64,000 nt of DNA from Spirosoma lacussanchae. Its GTDB lineage: Bacteria > Bacteroidota > Bacteroidia > Cytophagales > Spirosomataceae. The stretch lies in NCBI RefSeq assembly GCF_005870035.1, contig NZ_SWJG01000005.1, positions 248,001 through 312,000 of the forward strand. The letters are read 5' to 3'. This document shows, one piece after another, positions 9,022 to 17,848 of the stretch; position 1 is the first letter of the stretch, and each line of letters opens with the position of its first letter. Below the pieces are notes generated by a model, which was given only the letters and a program-made list of their open reading frames with translations, did not search any database and had not been told where the DNA came from. Made by a program: the position numbers and the translations under genes.

Positions 9022-9303
9022 ATGAAACGCACCCTGTTTTTCACCACCCTGCTTGGCGTAGCTGTGCTGGGGGCTGCTTCGGCCCAGAGCAACCAGTCGC
9101 CTACCATGCAGCAGTCGACCTCGACCGAAGAAACGCGACCGGCTAACCCGGTTCGGCCGAAAATACAGCGCCGGACCCGCCAGGAGCGCATGCAGATGGA
9201 AACCGGTCTGGACACTACCCTGCCCAAAAACCGGAAACAACGCCGGCTCCGGCCCGACTCGCTGCGCCGTGGTGGCGCTACCCGGGTCGATACCATACGG
9301 TAG
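9022..9303 (+). CDS. Small secreted basic protein of unknown function
   Basis: The start is taken at ATG 9022 (MKRTLFFTTLLGVAVLGAASAQ), which yields a clean signal peptide with A-S-A-Q cleavage; the in-frame upstream start at 8926 overlaps the racemase gene and adds no signal. The mature part is about 70 residues, rich in Arg, Thr and Pro, with no recognised fold. The next gene at 9343 encodes a second short secreted, basic, low-complexity protein, so the two may form a pair of small envelope proteins. Function unknown. Confidence 0.65.
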   Translation: MKRTLFFTTLLGVAVLGAASAQSNQSPTMQQSTSTEETRPANPVRPKIQRRTRQERMQMETGLDTTLPKNRKQRRLRPDSLRRGGATRVDTIR

Positions 9304-9342
9304 TGCGCATTTGCATCTGAAAATACAACCAACCAACACGTT

Positions 9343-9666
9343 ATGATTACGTATCTGATAGGGGCATGCCTGGCCGTATCGCTGGCGCAGGCTGACCCGC
9401 AATCGCCTAAAAAAACGGGTTCTACCAAGGCTGCCTCAGGATCAGCCACTGCCGCAACGGCAAAACCTGCATCGGCCACCGCCCCGGCGCGCCCGCTCCC
9501 CGAACATCCGCTGTCTACCAAGTTGCAGGATGAGAACAACAGTAACCCCTACTACCGAAAAGAAAAAGCCAGCGGCCGGGGTACCAAACGCGAGTACACC
9601 CCTCGCCGGACCGCATCGGGTGCCCGGAAAGATACCATGAACCAGCGTCGGCCTCAGGGCAACTAA
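9343..9666 (+). CDS. Small secreted Ala/Thr/Lys-rich protein of unknown function
   Basis: The 107-residue product has a short hydrophobic leader (MITYLIGACLAVSLAQA) that could be a signal peptide, an Ala/Thr/Ser/Lys low-complexity middle, and a basic tail (KREYTPRRTASGARK). No family is recognised. It lies 39 bases after the previous small secreted gene and is followed by a hairpin shared with the convergent DUF748 gene. The low complexity makes homology hard to judge; the coding call rests on the leader, position and frame length. Confidence 0.55.
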   Translation: MITYLIGACLAVSLAQADPQSPKKTGSTKAASGSATAATAKPASATAPARPLPEHPLSTKLQDENNSNPYYRKEKASGRGTKREYTPRRTASGARKDTMNQRRPQGN

Positions 9667-9671
9667 TGAAC

Positions 9672-9709
9672 ATGGCGCTGACTACACCGGCTCGTGTGGT
9701 CAGCGCCAT
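9672..9709. terminator. Hairpin between convergent genes
   Basis: Perfect 11-base arms (9672-9682 with 9699-9709) lie between the stop of the small secreted gene and the stop of the DUF748 gene on the other strand. The T run is weak on the plus strand. Confidence 0.6.
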
Positions 9710-9732
9710 TGTATTGATCAGCGCCTGCTGGT

Positions 9733-10959
9733 TCAGTTCGCTTTTTGTCGTTCTTCCTGGCGGGCTTCCCGTTTAGCTTTGCGTTCGGCTTTCCGCTCCT
9801 CACGCTTCTCTTTACGTTCGGCCTTTCGTTCGGCGCGCTTGGCTTTAAAGTCCTCTTTAAAATCTTTCAGCGCATCCTGCAGGGTGATATTGTTGTCGAA
9901 TTCGCCCCGGAAGGCTTCGATGTACGCGTTGCGGAGCACGCCAAAGATCGTGGGCCAGACCGCCGTTTTCACGTCGTCGATGGTGCCGTTGAGTGGGATG
10001 CGCGTAGCTACCTGATCGAGCCGCTGATTTTTCAGGACCGCCGTTCCGCCCTGCGCCAGCAGCTCGGTAAAAAAACGACCCACCGACCGACCTTCATGTT
10101 CGTTCAGCTTGAAGATCTTCATGTCTTTGGTCAGGGGTTTGAGATAGCCGTTCAGCTTGCTGTCGAGCATAGCCATCTCACTGTAAATACTGACGGTACC
10201 GCGCTCAAAATCAATGTTGGCGTATTCGCGGGCCAGGTTATTAATCTTGACCAGCTGCACGTCGGTGAAGCGCATGTTATAATCAAAGTCAGGCACCACT
10301 TTCAGCAGATTCATATTGGCCGAGAAGTCCATTTTGCCGCTATAGCCCGGCGCATCGGCCGTAGCGACTACTGGCGAAGGCAGCTTCTTGTTGGCATCGT
10401 CTACATTGCGGATGTTCCGGATTTCGGCGTTGAAATGCTGAAGCGACAAATCGGCGCGGGGCTGGGTAACCAGGCTGGTCAGATCAATTTTGCCGTTGAT
10501 GACCGCAAACCGGTTGATGTTGATCGGAAGCAGCTTTTTGAGATAGGCCGTCCAGTCGACCTCGGCACCGGTCTGGCTGCTGGCTTCATCGTCGCTGAAG
10601 GCGAAATTCAGCTCCGGTTCGTACGCTTCTACCTCGCTGACCAGTTTGCCTTTGAAGAGCGATTTCCACTCGACAGACAGATCGGTTTTGGGCATGTATA
10701 GGAAAGGCTCTTTGATTTTGCCGTTTACCTTTCTGATGCGGAGACCGTCGAGCTGGTAAGCGCCCCGAATCAGCTGGATGTCGATGTCGTCGACGTGGCC
10801 TGTGTAATCACCCATATCGGCCAGCGTTCTGTTCACGTACTTGAGTACGAAATAAGGCAGTAGCAGCCGGGCAATAATCAGCAGGGCTACCAGGGCCAGT
10901 ACGATCTTTGTTGTGCGTTTCAAAACGTTGCGTGAATTGGTGTAACGTTTTGTTAACAC
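9733..10959 (-). CDS. DUF748 / AsmA-like inner-membrane-anchored protein
   Basis: The 408-residue product has one N-terminal membrane segment (about 16-38, IVLALVALLIIARLLLPYFV), then a region with the AsmA/DUF748 signature (LADMGDYTGHVDDIDIQL, GAYQLDGLRI, LSVEWKSLFKGKLV). DUF748 proteins are tied to envelope lipid homeostasis and are thought to be elongated periplasmic beta structures. The last 45 residues are an unusual Lys/Arg/Glu tract of repeated K-R-A-E-R-K type, probably a charged helix. The longest frame starts at GTG 10959; the TTG at 10923 (giving MKRTTKIVLALV) is an equally good start. It lies just downstream of the pentapeptide-repeat gene on the same strand, separated by a hairpin. 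Confidence 0.82.
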   Translation of the reverse strand: MLTKRYTNSRNVLKRTTKIVLALVALLIIARLLLPYFVLKYVNRTLADMGDYTGHVDDIDIQLIRGAYQLDGLRIRKVNGKIKEPFLYMPKTDLSVEWKSLFKGKLVSEVEAYEPELNFAFSDDEASSQTGAEVDWTAYLKKLLPININRFAVINGKIDLTSLVTQPRADLSLQHFNAEIRNIRNVDDANKKLPSPVVATADAPGYSGKMDFSANMNLLKVVPDFDYNMRFTDVQLVKINNLAREYANIDFERGTVSIYSEMAMLDSKLNGYLKPLTKDMKIFKLNEHEGRSVGRFFTELLAQGGTAVLKNQRLDQVATRIPLNGTIDDVKTAVWPTIFGVLRNAYIEAFRGEFDNNITLQDALKDFKEDFKAKRAERKAERKEKREERKAERKAKREARQEERQKAN

Positions 10960-10980
10960 ATAAAAAAGAACTGGTGTTTA

Positions 10981-11019
10981 GCCCAGTACGTGAATAGGCC
11001 AGTTGATCACGTACTGGGC
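10981..11019 (-). terminator. Hairpin terminator after the pentapeptide-repeat gene
   Basis: Perfect 13-base arms at 10981-10993 and 11007-11019 follow the stop of the minus-strand gene at 11035; a T-rich stretch (read on the minus strand) lies about 13 bases further on. Confidence 0.65.
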
Positions 11020-11034
11020 CAGGACGATGGAGAC

Positions 11035-11802
11035 CTACCGGCCGAGCGAGAAACGACGGCCGTTGAGGGTGGTATATTTAAAGTCGGTGCCTCCGTTGAA
11101 GGCTACGTCGTCGAGGTTGGTCTGCCGCGGAAAGTGGACATATTTGAAATCGGCGTTGCCGTCGAAGCGGGCCGATTTAAAGGTTACGCCTTCGTCAAAT
11201 TTGGTGTATTTGAAATCAGCCGAGCGGTCGAAATGGGCTTTGGCAAACAGGGCCTGCTCGTCAAATTTGGTGTATTTGAAATCGGCATAGCCCCGGAAGT
11301 TCGAACCGCTGAAGTCGGCCGCCGAGTTAAACTTGGTGTATTTAAACAGGGCTTCGTTCCGGAAGGTGTTGCCGGTGAACTGAGCCCGCTGCCGGAAGGT
11401 CGAGTACTTGAAGGCCGCTTCATCGCTGAAGGTGCAGTTCTCGATCGTGACGGCTTCGTTAAAATCGGCATTGTAAACCCGGTTGCTGATCTTCATAAAT
11501 CGGCCTTCTTCGCTCCGATAGGCTAGAAACTTGCCATCGAACCGGCAGTTGCGGAAGGTAAGCGGTACCTCTACCGTGCTCAGGTACTCTTCTGACTCGC
11601 CCCGCCAGTTACCATCCCGAACTTCGCGCCGGTTGGCAAGGCTGGTCAGGTCGAGGTCACCGGTTATGGTGACGTTCTCGTACGAAACGGTCTGTTTCCG
11701 GTTAATCTTATCAATGATCTCCGAGGCAGAGACGGTACGCTGGGCCAGCGCCGGGGTCAGCAGTACGAGCGCCAGCAGGAAGGACGTCAGGATAGTTTTC
11801 AT
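11035..11802 (-). CDS. Secreted pentapeptide-like repeat protein
   Basis: The start is set at ATG 11802 (MKTILTSFLLALVLLTPALAQ), a good signal peptide; earlier in-frame codons only add a non-hydrophobic prefix. The mature 235 residues carry repeats of the form A-D-F-K-Y-T-K-F and A-x-F-x-x-A-x-F, the A(D/N)LXX-like pentapeptide pattern that folds as a right-handed quadrilateral beta helix. The motif DFKYTKF recurs three times exactly, with close variants. Most pentapeptide-repeat proteins are cytoplasmic; this one is exported, as often seen in Cytophagales. The function is unknown; a structural or binding role outside the cytoplasm is likely. Confidence 0.8.
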   Translation of the reverse strand: MKTILTSFLLALVLLTPALAQRTVSASEIIDKINRKQTVSYENVTITGDLDLTSLANRREVRDGNWRGESEEYLSTVEVPLTFRNCRFDGKFLAYRSEEGRFMKISNRVYNADFNEAVTIENCTFSDEAAFKYSTFRQRAQFTGNTFRNEALFKYTKFNSAADFSGSNFRGYADFKYTKFDEQALFAKAHFDRSADFKYTKFDEGVTFKSARFDGNADFKYVHFPRQTNLDDVAFNGGTDFKYTTLNGRRFSLGR

Positions 11803-11863
11803 GGAGTCTGTGTTGCGTTTGCGGTAAAGATGCAGACGGGTGCACGAAGGTTGCGCCGGTAGC

Positions 11864-11897
11864 AACAAAAACGCCGAATCCGTTTCCAGATTCGGCG
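11864..11897 (-). terminator. Rho-independent terminator for the gene at 11927
   Basis: Perfect 9-base arms (11872-11880 and 11889-11897) are followed, on the minus strand, by a run of five T and further T-rich sequence. It ends the three-gene minus-strand group that starts at 13832. Confidence 0.8.
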
Positions 11898-11926
11898 CCA
11901 GCAGCTTCGGCCGACTGTGGCTGTCC

Positions 11927-12274
11927 TTAATCCATCCACATCACTTTATCGTAAGCGATCTCGAAGTCCATCTCCTGAAGGGGGAGCAGCCCACTGAACC
12001 GCCCGTGTTCATCGGTCTGAACGGCGTTCCAGAGGCCCGACGCATCGCGCAGCAGTAGTTTATAGCCGTACAGCGGATGCAGCGTTTTCTGATCGGTGCG
12101 ATGGTCCCAGCCGGTTTGCAGCTCGATAGCAAACCCGATCCGATCCAGCACATCGTCCATCTGGTTCGCCAGGCTATCGGCCCCGTCGAGTTCTTCAATC
12201 CACAGAACAAGCCCGTCGGTACCCCAGTCGAACTGAAGCGGAGTAGCTGTCAGGGTAATTACGGATGCATTCAT
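11927..12274 (-). CDS. Hypothetical protein, last gene of the RecE-like nuclease group
   Basis: The 115-residue protein (MNASVITLTATPLQFDWG) has no signal peptide, membrane segment or recognised domain. It is acidic with an aromatic-rich C-terminus (FEIAYDKVMWMD). It lies 43 bases downstream of the PD-(D/E)XK nuclease gene on the same strand and is followed by a clean terminator, so it is probably expressed with the nuclease. A role in the same process is inference from position only. Confidence 0.65.
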   Translation of the reverse strand: MNASVITLTATPLQFDWGTDGLVLWIEELDGADSLANQMDDVLDRIGFAIELQTGWDHRTDQKTLHPLYGYKLLLRDASGLWNAVQTDEHGRFSGLLPLQEMDFEIAYDKVMWMD

Positions 12275-12317
12275 AGAGTTGTTGGGTTGAAACGCGACTG
12301 AACGCGTCTGTTGTGTG

Positions 12318-13112
12318 CTAAGCGGTCAGGCTCTGCCAGGCTGTCCTGCCTGCCGGCTGGGGGAGTTGTTGCTCCTCACGCCATTTACGAAGCCAGAACC
12401 GGTACTTTTTGCGACCATAGTCGATGAAGCCGGGAATAGACGTGGCATCGACTGCAAACAATCGGTGAGGGCGCTGTTTCATCACACCTACGAAGACAAA
12501 CCTGAACTGGCGGGTATCGACCCACTCGTCGGTTGATGCATGCCGCAGGCTATCGATGTAGAAAGCAGCCTGCCGGTCGTAATCGTAGGTGTAGCAGGAC
12601 TCCAGAAACTGGGCCTGCGTGCGGGCCGAGGTGGTCTTTATGTCGATAATGAGGGCATGGCGTCGTTTGGGGCTGGTATATACCATATCCAGACGGGATT
12701 TGCAGCCAATCCCCGTTGCCGGATCGTCCCAGAGGATCACCCGTTCACGTTCAGACAGGCGCAGGTAGCGTCGGCAGAATGTATCCCGCCGGATGGTTTG
12801 CATCAGCGTTTCCAGCTTTCCGGTCTGCTGAAGGGCCTGCTCCGGCGAGTGGGCATCGAACAGACCCGGCACCAGATCGGGCAGCAACTGCGTCAGCACT
12901 GAGCCTACCGTTTCGGGTTCGAGCAAATGCTGGTGGAACGCCCGGCCAAACACTTTCGCTTTCTCAAAATTGGCCTGGGCCGCCGGAATACGCATGGGAT
13001 GTCCCGTACCATAACCCAGGTGTTCTTCTTTCAGGCGTGTCAGATCGGAGTTCGACACCCGCGCCAGCGCCCGGTAGTCGTCATCGGTGCTGACCAGAGG
13101 TTGTATGATCAT
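12318..13112 (-). CDS. PD-(D/E)XK nuclease, RecE/DUF3799-like
   Basis: The 264-residue protein shows the order typical of RecE-like exonuclease domains (DUF3799): an N-terminal V-S-N-S-D-L helix, the GRAFHQHLLEPE motif (His60), the CKSRLDMVY strand (Asp142), the IIDIKTT strand carrying the catalytic D157-x-K159, and Gln181 in YDRQAAFY. These residues bind the metal and cut DNA. RecE-type enzymes degrade one strand of double-stranded ends and usually work with a RecT-like annealing protein. Here the upstream gene at 13179 occupies the partner position but is not recognisable as RecT. No phage structural genes are nearby. The start is the ATG at 13112. Confidence 0.85.
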   Translation of the reverse strand: MIIQPLVSTDDDYRALARVSNSDLTRLKEEHLGYGTGHPMRIPAAQANFEKAKVFGRAFHQHLLEPETVGSVLTQLLPDLVPGLFDAHSPEQALQQTGKLETLMQTIRRDTFCRRYLRLSERERVILWDDPATGIGCKSRLDMVYTSPKRRHALIIDIKTTSARTQAQFLESCYTYDYDRQAAFYIDSLRHASTDEWVDTRQFRFVFVGVMKQRPHRLFAVDATSIPGFIDYGRKKYRFWLRKWREEQQLPQPAGRTAWQSLTA

Positions 13113-13148
13113 AAACGAAGGGGAGAGGGAAAGAATACGGAAAGCAAA

Positions 13149-13173
13149 TAGGGCAGCTCGGAAAGCCGCCCTA
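13149..13173 (-). terminator. Hairpin between the unknown gene and the nuclease gene
   Basis: Ten-base arms (13149-13158 and 13164-13173, one mismatch) with a 5-base loop sit just after the stop of the gene at 13179. The T run is interrupted, so partial read-through into the nuclease gene is plausible. Confidence 0.5.
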
Positions 13174-13178
13174 CTGAC

Positions 13179-13832
13179 TTAGCCTGCTGCCAGCAGGTCT
13201 GGTTCGTCGGCCGTAATCAGGAACGGGTTGTAGTAGTTCATCGCCGTTTTGATGTTGGCAATGTCGGTCAGCGTCTCCTGCCGGAATATTTTGGTTTCCT
13301 GCGCAAACTGTTTCAGCGGAGCCGTTTGGGCAGGATCGGCCATCTTGTAGGAGAAGGTAGCGATGTAGTAAACACCCCGCGGCTGAATTTTGGTGTTCTC
13401 TTTTTTCTCGGCTACGGCGGTAATGACCACATCGGCCAGCGTCAGATCATCATAGTACAACGGTTCGATCAGCCGGAAGATATTGTCGACCGAATAGCCA
13501 TGGAACAGGATCGCGGATACGCAGTTCTTATCGTCGATGAAGAAAATCTCTGCCCAGTTTTTGGTACCCATGTTCAGGATATTATCGGTAAAAATCCGCC
13601 AGGCAATGGGCTGAAACGTCAGGGTCCGTCCTACTTTTTCGGTGCCGTTGATGTTGAACACACCTTCCTTCGCATCGAAGCGATACTGACGCGGGTGCCC
13701 TTCCAGGTATTTGTAACGTCGGGGCAGGGCCGCAGTCGTTACTTCGTCTGGTTGTTCGTGTACCTTTTGATTCGCTTTCAGAGCGGTTTCGCTTTGAATT
13801 GTCGAAAGTTGGGTTTTGTTTTGTGTGTTCAT
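13179..13832 (-). CDS. Unrecognised protein upstream of the RecE-like nuclease
   Basis: The start is set at ATG 13832 (MNTQNKTQLSTIQSE); the in-frame TTG at 13856 is possible. The 217-residue product has a polar, probably flexible N-terminus of about 40 residues and then a compact domain with aromatic-rich strands (YKYLEGHPRQYRF, WAEIFFID, CVSAILFHGYSVDNIF, GVYYIATFSYKM). There is no signal peptide or membrane segment. I do not recognise the family. It is the first gene of the minus-strand group that includes the RecE-like nuclease and is divergent from an HTH regulator, so a DNA-associated role such as annealing or end-binding partner is a reasonable but unproven guess. Confidence 0.75.
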   Translation of the reverse strand: MNTQNKTQLSTIQSETALKANQKVHEQPDEVTTAALPRRYKYLEGHPRQYRFDAKEGVFNINGTEKVGRTLTFQPIAWRIFTDNILNMGTKNWAEIFFIDDKNCVSAILFHGYSVDNIFRLIEPLYYDDLTLADVVITAVAEKKENTKIQPRGVYYIATFSYKMADPAQTAPLKQFAQETKIFRQETLTDIANIKTAMNYYNPFLITADEPDLLAAG

Positions 13833-14074
13833 TAGTATTTGTTGTTTACTGTTCAAGCAGGGGGCCCATTTTGCGGTCCCTTTTGCCTTTTATAAGGGTG
13901 TTGTTTATAGCATTAAATTTACACAGTTTTGCGTATAATACAAAGCCGTTTTGGCGATTTATTTGCCTGATTGTACAGGTAAATGTGTAAAATAAAGATT
14001 GTCACGCTTGCCCGTGTTTACGCATGCCTGGCAGGGTCCTGCCTGGTTGTATATCTCCCTTTTACTGCCCGTCT
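13833..14074. promoter_or_regulatory. AT-rich divergent regulatory region
   Basis: This 242-base gap separates the unknown gene (minus) from the HTH regulator (plus) and is clearly more AT-rich than its surroundings. It contains an 8-base inverted repeat, TTTACACA at 13918-13925 and TGTGTAAA at 13984-13991, a plausible operator pair for the adjacent HTH protein. No exact TAnnTTTG box was found. Confidence 0.45.
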
Positions 14075-14440
14075 ATGATTCATTCACGTCTGCAGGAGTT
14101 AATAGATGCGCTGAATGTGAGCGTTCTTGAATTTGCCCGCCAGCTAGGTGAACGCCGGGGCGAAAAAGTATACCATATCCTGCACGGCCGGCTGAAACCC
14201 CGCTACGATACGATCGAGAAAATACTCCTGGCCTACCCGCAGGTCAACGCCGACTGGCTGCTCCGGGGTGAAGGACTCATGTTCAAACAGCTAGACTCGC
14301 CGTCGGCTGCCATCACGACAGAAGAGCGATTGCGGAATATGGAATTTCTGTTGTTCCAGCTGGCGGAACGGGTTTCGCTCCTCCAGGAAACCAATGATCA
14401 GTTGCTGGGAGAATTACGCAAACTGAGGGGAAAGCTATAA
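14075..14440 (+). CDS. Cro/CI-type helix-turn-helix regulator with C-terminal coiled coil
   Basis: The start is placed at ATG 14075 (MIHSRLQELIDAL). Residues 1-70 form a lambda-repressor-like HTH (SVLEFARQLGERRGEKVYHILHG... and DTIEKILLAYPQVNADWLLRGEG), ending in the N-x-D-W-L-L-x-G-E-G motif common in Bacteroidota phage-type repressors. The last 40 residues are a heptad-rich helix likely to dimerise. It is divergent from the RecE-like nuclease group and most simply represses that group and itself. No protease or sensing domain is present at only 121 residues. Confidence 0.85.
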   Translation: MIHSRLQELIDALNVSVLEFARQLGERRGEKVYHILHGRLKPRYDTIEKILLAYPQVNADWLLRGEGLMFKQLDSPSAAITTEERLRNMEFLLFQLAERVSLLQETNDQLLGELRKLRGKL

Positions 14441-14621
14441 ATTATGTATTGTCTATATATATACTATTTTATTGAATTAATCAAAGATTATTTAAGGTAT
14501 TTCTTTGAGTTGATAAGATTATTCTAGGATGTAATTATCCGTAATTGATATAGCTGAAAATTATGTGGTATTTTGCGTAAGTACAAATACGCATTTCTTA
14601 ACCTAAACAATTGCTACACTT

Positions 14622-17600
14622 ATGATGAACATCTTCTGTTCTACAGTAAGATCGTGTCTGCTGATGGGCTTATTACTCATCGGGACAGTGGTATACGGAC
14701 AGGGCACCGTCCGAACAGGTCGGGTAACCGGCCAGGCCGATGGCGGGGGGATTCCCGGCGTCAACGTGTCCGTAAAGGGAACGACCCGGGGGGTAACTAC
14801 GAACGCCAGTGGGGAGTTCAGCATTCCGGTCAACAACGGGCAGGTTCTGGTTTTTTCGTTCATCGGCTATAAAGCCCAGGAAGTGGCGGTTGGTAATCAG
14901 ACTACCATCAATGTAACATTGGCCGAAGATGTTTCGACGTTGAGTGAAGTCGTTGTTACAGGATATAGCGCTCAGTCACGGCGCGACATTACGGGGGCAG
15001 TAGCTACTGTGAATACCAGGGAGTTACTGTCTATTCCGGCCACGGACGTGGCCCAGCAGCTGCAGGGCCGTGTGGCGGGGGTGACGGTTATCAACGATGC
15101 TACACCGGGCGGTAGTGCTACCGTACGTATCCGTGGTTTCGGTACGATTGGTAACAACGATCCGCTCTACATCATTGACGGTGTGCCTACCCAGAACCTC
15201 GGTACGATCAACCAGAACGATATCGAAACCTTCCAGGTGCTGAAAGATGCGTCAGCTTCGTCGATCTACGGGTCGCGGGCTGCCAACGGCGTTGTGATCA
15301 TCACGACCAAGAAAGGGAAGGCCGGTGCCTCGAAGGTTACCTTCGATATGTACTACGGTTCGCAGCAGTGGGCCAGAAAAGGCGAAGTGCTGAACGCCGA
15401 GGAGCTAGGTCGGTATTTATACTTAGCTGACGTAAACGCCGGTAAAACGCCAGCTCACGGTCAGTATACGTACGGAACCAACGGCCAGGTAACGATTCCG
15501 GCGTATGTATTCCCCAGCAAAGGGGCTGAAGGGTCGGCTGGTGTAAACCCCAACCTGTACTCGCTCACGCCGAGCAACATCTACCCGATTACCCGTTCAG
15601 CCAATACCAACTGGTTCGATGAGGTATCGCGTACGGCGCCCATTCAGAACTATCAGCTGGGTGCTACGGGTGGTTCAGAGACGGGCCGCTACGCGCTGTC
15701 GGTTAACTATTTCAACCAGCAGGGTACGGTTAAGTATATCGGCTATGACCGGTACTCGGTTCGGGCCAATACGGAATTCAACATCAAAAAGCGGATTCGC
15801 GTGGGCGAAAACCTGACGGTGGCCTATAGCAGCCGGAAAGGTGGTTTCAACAACAACGAAGAACAGAACGCCGTATCGGGTTCGTATAAGCACCACCCGC
15901 TGCTGCCCGTGTACGATATCGCTGGTAACTTCGCTGGTAGCCGTGGTCTGAACCTGGGTAACAACGAGAACCCAGTAGCAACGCTCTTCCGTCAGCAGGA
16001 TAACCGCTACAACAGCCTGCGCGTATTTGGTAACGCCTATGCAGAAGTTGACCTGAGTTCAGGTCTGACGGCCCGCTCAACCATTGGTATCGACGCCAAT
16101 GGCGACCGCGCCAAATACCTGGGCCGGGCTAACCCCGAATACATCGAAGGTAGCTTTAACAACAACCTGACCGACCAGAATCGGTACGCCTACCAGTGGG
16201 TATGGACCAACACCCTGAACTACTCGCGCACGTTCAATACCGTGCATAAAGTGGATGCCTATGTAGGTACCGAAGCCATCCGTCAGTACCAGGAGTTCTT
16301 CGGAGCAGCCCGGAGCGGTTTCTTCAATGAGCAGCTGGCTATTCAGAGCTACCTGGATCTGGGTACCCAGTCATCGGCCAGTAACGAAGGTCGCCTGGAG
16401 CAGGATTATACGCTGTTCTCGATTTTTGGTAAAGTCAACTATGCATTCGGTGACAAGTACCTGATTCAGGGTATCATCCGTCAGGATAAATCGTCGCGCT
16501 TCCTGTCGGCTTCGAACAGTGCTCTGTTCCCGGCTGTATCGGCAGGCTGGCGGATTTCGCAGGAGAATTTCTTTAAAAACAACGTGGCCTTCGTTAACGA
16601 CATGAAGCTGCGTTTCGGATACGGTCTGACGGGTAACCAGGCCATTGGTGACTACAACGCGTATACGACCTACCAGTCGAACACCTTCAACTCGGGCTAT
16701 CCGATTGACGGAAGCACCAGCACCGCAACGGCCGGTTTCGATATTCGTCGTTTCGGTAACCCCAACGCCAAATGGGAAGCAACGGCGTCGACCAACGTCG
16801 GTCTGGACGTAACCCTGTTGTCGAACAAACTGGAGGTGAACTTCGACGTATGGAGCCGCAAAACAACCGACATGCTCTTCACGACGCCCTTTACCTTCAC
16901 AGCGGGTGATGCTGAAGTACCAGCCTTCAACGTAGGTAGCATGCAGAACCGCGGTGTCGACCTGGCTATCAGCTACCGGGACCGGGTTGGTGATTTCCGC
17001 TACGGGGTTAGCGCTAACGTGGCTACCTATCGGAACAAGGTGCTGAAACTGGACGAAAGCGATAACACCCGCTACTTCGGTTACGGCTCGCGCGTACCGG
17101 CTGTAACGGTAACGCAGGCCGGTCTGCCCATCTCGTCGTTCTTCGGCTATAAAGTGCTGGGTATCTTCCAGTCAGAGGAAGAAGCAAAAGCCTGGGCTCC
17201 CTACGGCGACTATAACCGGGCCGGTAAATTCAAGATTGCCGACATCAACGGTGATAACGTCATTACCGATGCTGACCGGACGGTTATTGGCAGCCCGCAC
17301 CCTGACTTTACCTATGGTCTGAACGTGAACCTAGGCTACAAGAACTTCGATCTGACCATCTTCGGCAGCGGCTCGCAGGGGAACGATATCTTCAACTATA
17401 CCCGCTACTTCTCGGATTTCAACACCTTCCAGGGTAACCGCTCACGCCGGGCGCTGTACGATGCCTGGTCGCCAACGAACCCCGGTGGTACGGTCCCCAT
17501 TCCGGATGCCAACGACCAGGTTAGCAGCCGCCCTTCGTCATACTTCATTGAAGATGGCTCGTATTTCCGCCTGAAAAACCTGCAACTGGGCTATACGCTG

Positions 17601-17813
17601 CCAACGACACTGCTGTCTAAGATTGGTCTGAGCAGCGCTCAGGTGTATATCCAGAGCCAGAACCTGCTGACCTTCACCAAGTACGAAGGCCTGAACCCAG
17701 AGATCAGTATCTCCAACAACTCTAGTGCGGATAGAAACCGGAACCTCGGCTTCGATGGTGGTTACCTGCCCGTATCGAGAACGCTGTTGTTCGGCCTGAG
17801 CTTAGGTTTCTAA
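14622..17813 (+). CDS. SusC/RagA-type TonB-linked outer membrane transporter (pair 1)
   Basis: The 1063-residue protein has a signal peptide, a carboxypeptidase-regulatory-like domain (about 30-105, GRVTGQADGGGIPGVNVSVKGT), a TonB-box-like/plug region (VVVTGYSAQSRRDITGA; RIRGFGTIGNNDPLYIIDGVP; SIYGSRAANGVVIITTKKG), and a 22-strand-type barrel ending in the terminal aromatic of LLFGLSLGF. SusC proteins import oligosaccharides or peptides across the outer membrane with their SusD lid. The partner starts 35 bases downstream. No glycoside hydrolase, ECF sigma factor or anti-sigma gene is adjacent, so the substrate is not indicated. The upstream region is AT-rich, with a near-consensus -7 sequence close to 14568. 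Confidence 0.95.
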   Translation: MMNIFCSTVRSCLLMGLLLIGTVVYGQGTVRTGRVTGQADGGGIPGVNVSVKGTTRGVTTNASGEFSIPVNNGQVLVFSFIGYKAQEVAVGNQTTINVTLAEDVSTLSEVVVTGYSAQSRRDITGAVATVNTRELLSIPATDVAQQLQGRVAGVTVINDATPGGSATVRIRGFGTIGNNDPLYIIDGVPTQNLGTINQNDIETFQVLKDASASSIYGSRAANGVVIITTKKGKAGASKVTFDMYYGSQQWARKGEVLNAEELGRYLYLADVNAGKTPAHGQYTYGTNGQVTIPAYVFPSKGAEGSAGVNPNLYSLTPSNIYPITRSANTNWFDEVSRTAPIQNYQLGATGGSETGRYALSVNYFNQQGTVKYIGYDRYSVRANTEFNIKKRIRVGENLTVAYSSRKGGFNNNEEQNAVSGSYKHHPLLPVYDIAGNFAGSRGLNLGNNENPVATLFRQQDNRYNSLRVFGNAYAEVDLSSGLTARSTIGIDANGDRAKYLGRANPEYIEGSFNNNLTDQNRYAYQWVWTNTLNYSRTFNTVHKVDAYVGTEAIRQYQEFFGAARSGFFNEQLAIQSYLDLGTQSSASNEGRLEQDYTLFSIFGKVNYAFGDKYLIQGIIRQDKSSRFLSASNSALFPAVSAGWRISQENFFKNNVAFVNDMKLRFGYGLTGNQAIGDYNAYTTYQSNTFNSGYPIDGSTSTATAGFDIRRFGNPNAKWEATASTNVGLDVTLLSNKLEVNFDVWSRKTTDMLFTTPFTFTAGDAEVPAFNVGSMQNRGVDLAISYRDRVGDFRYGVSANVATYRNKVLKLDESDNTRYFGYGSRVPAVTVTQAGLPISSFFGYKVLGIFQSEEEAKAWAPYGDYNRAGKFKIADINGDNVITDADRTVIGSPHPDFTYGLNVNLGYKNFDLTIFGSGSQGNDIFNYTRYFSDFNTFQGNRSRRALYDAWSPTNPGGTVPIPDANDQVSSRPSSYFIEDGSYFRLKNLQLGYTLPTTLLSKIGLSSAQVYIQSQNLLTFTKYEGLNPEISISNNSSADRNRNLGFDGGYLPVSRTLLFGLSLGF

Positions 17814-17848
17814 TTCAACTACTACCATTCGAAAAACGCATAGATTCC

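Noticed and set aside
9745..10701. Plus-strand reading frame opposite the DUF748 gene
   Set aside because: It is the antisense shadow of the DUF748 coding sequence, whose protein has recognisable motifs and a membrane segment.
13926..13940. TATAAT-like -10 box in the divergent region
   Set aside because: Primary promoters of this phylum use TAnnTTTG; an AT-rich region yields TATAAT easily by chance.
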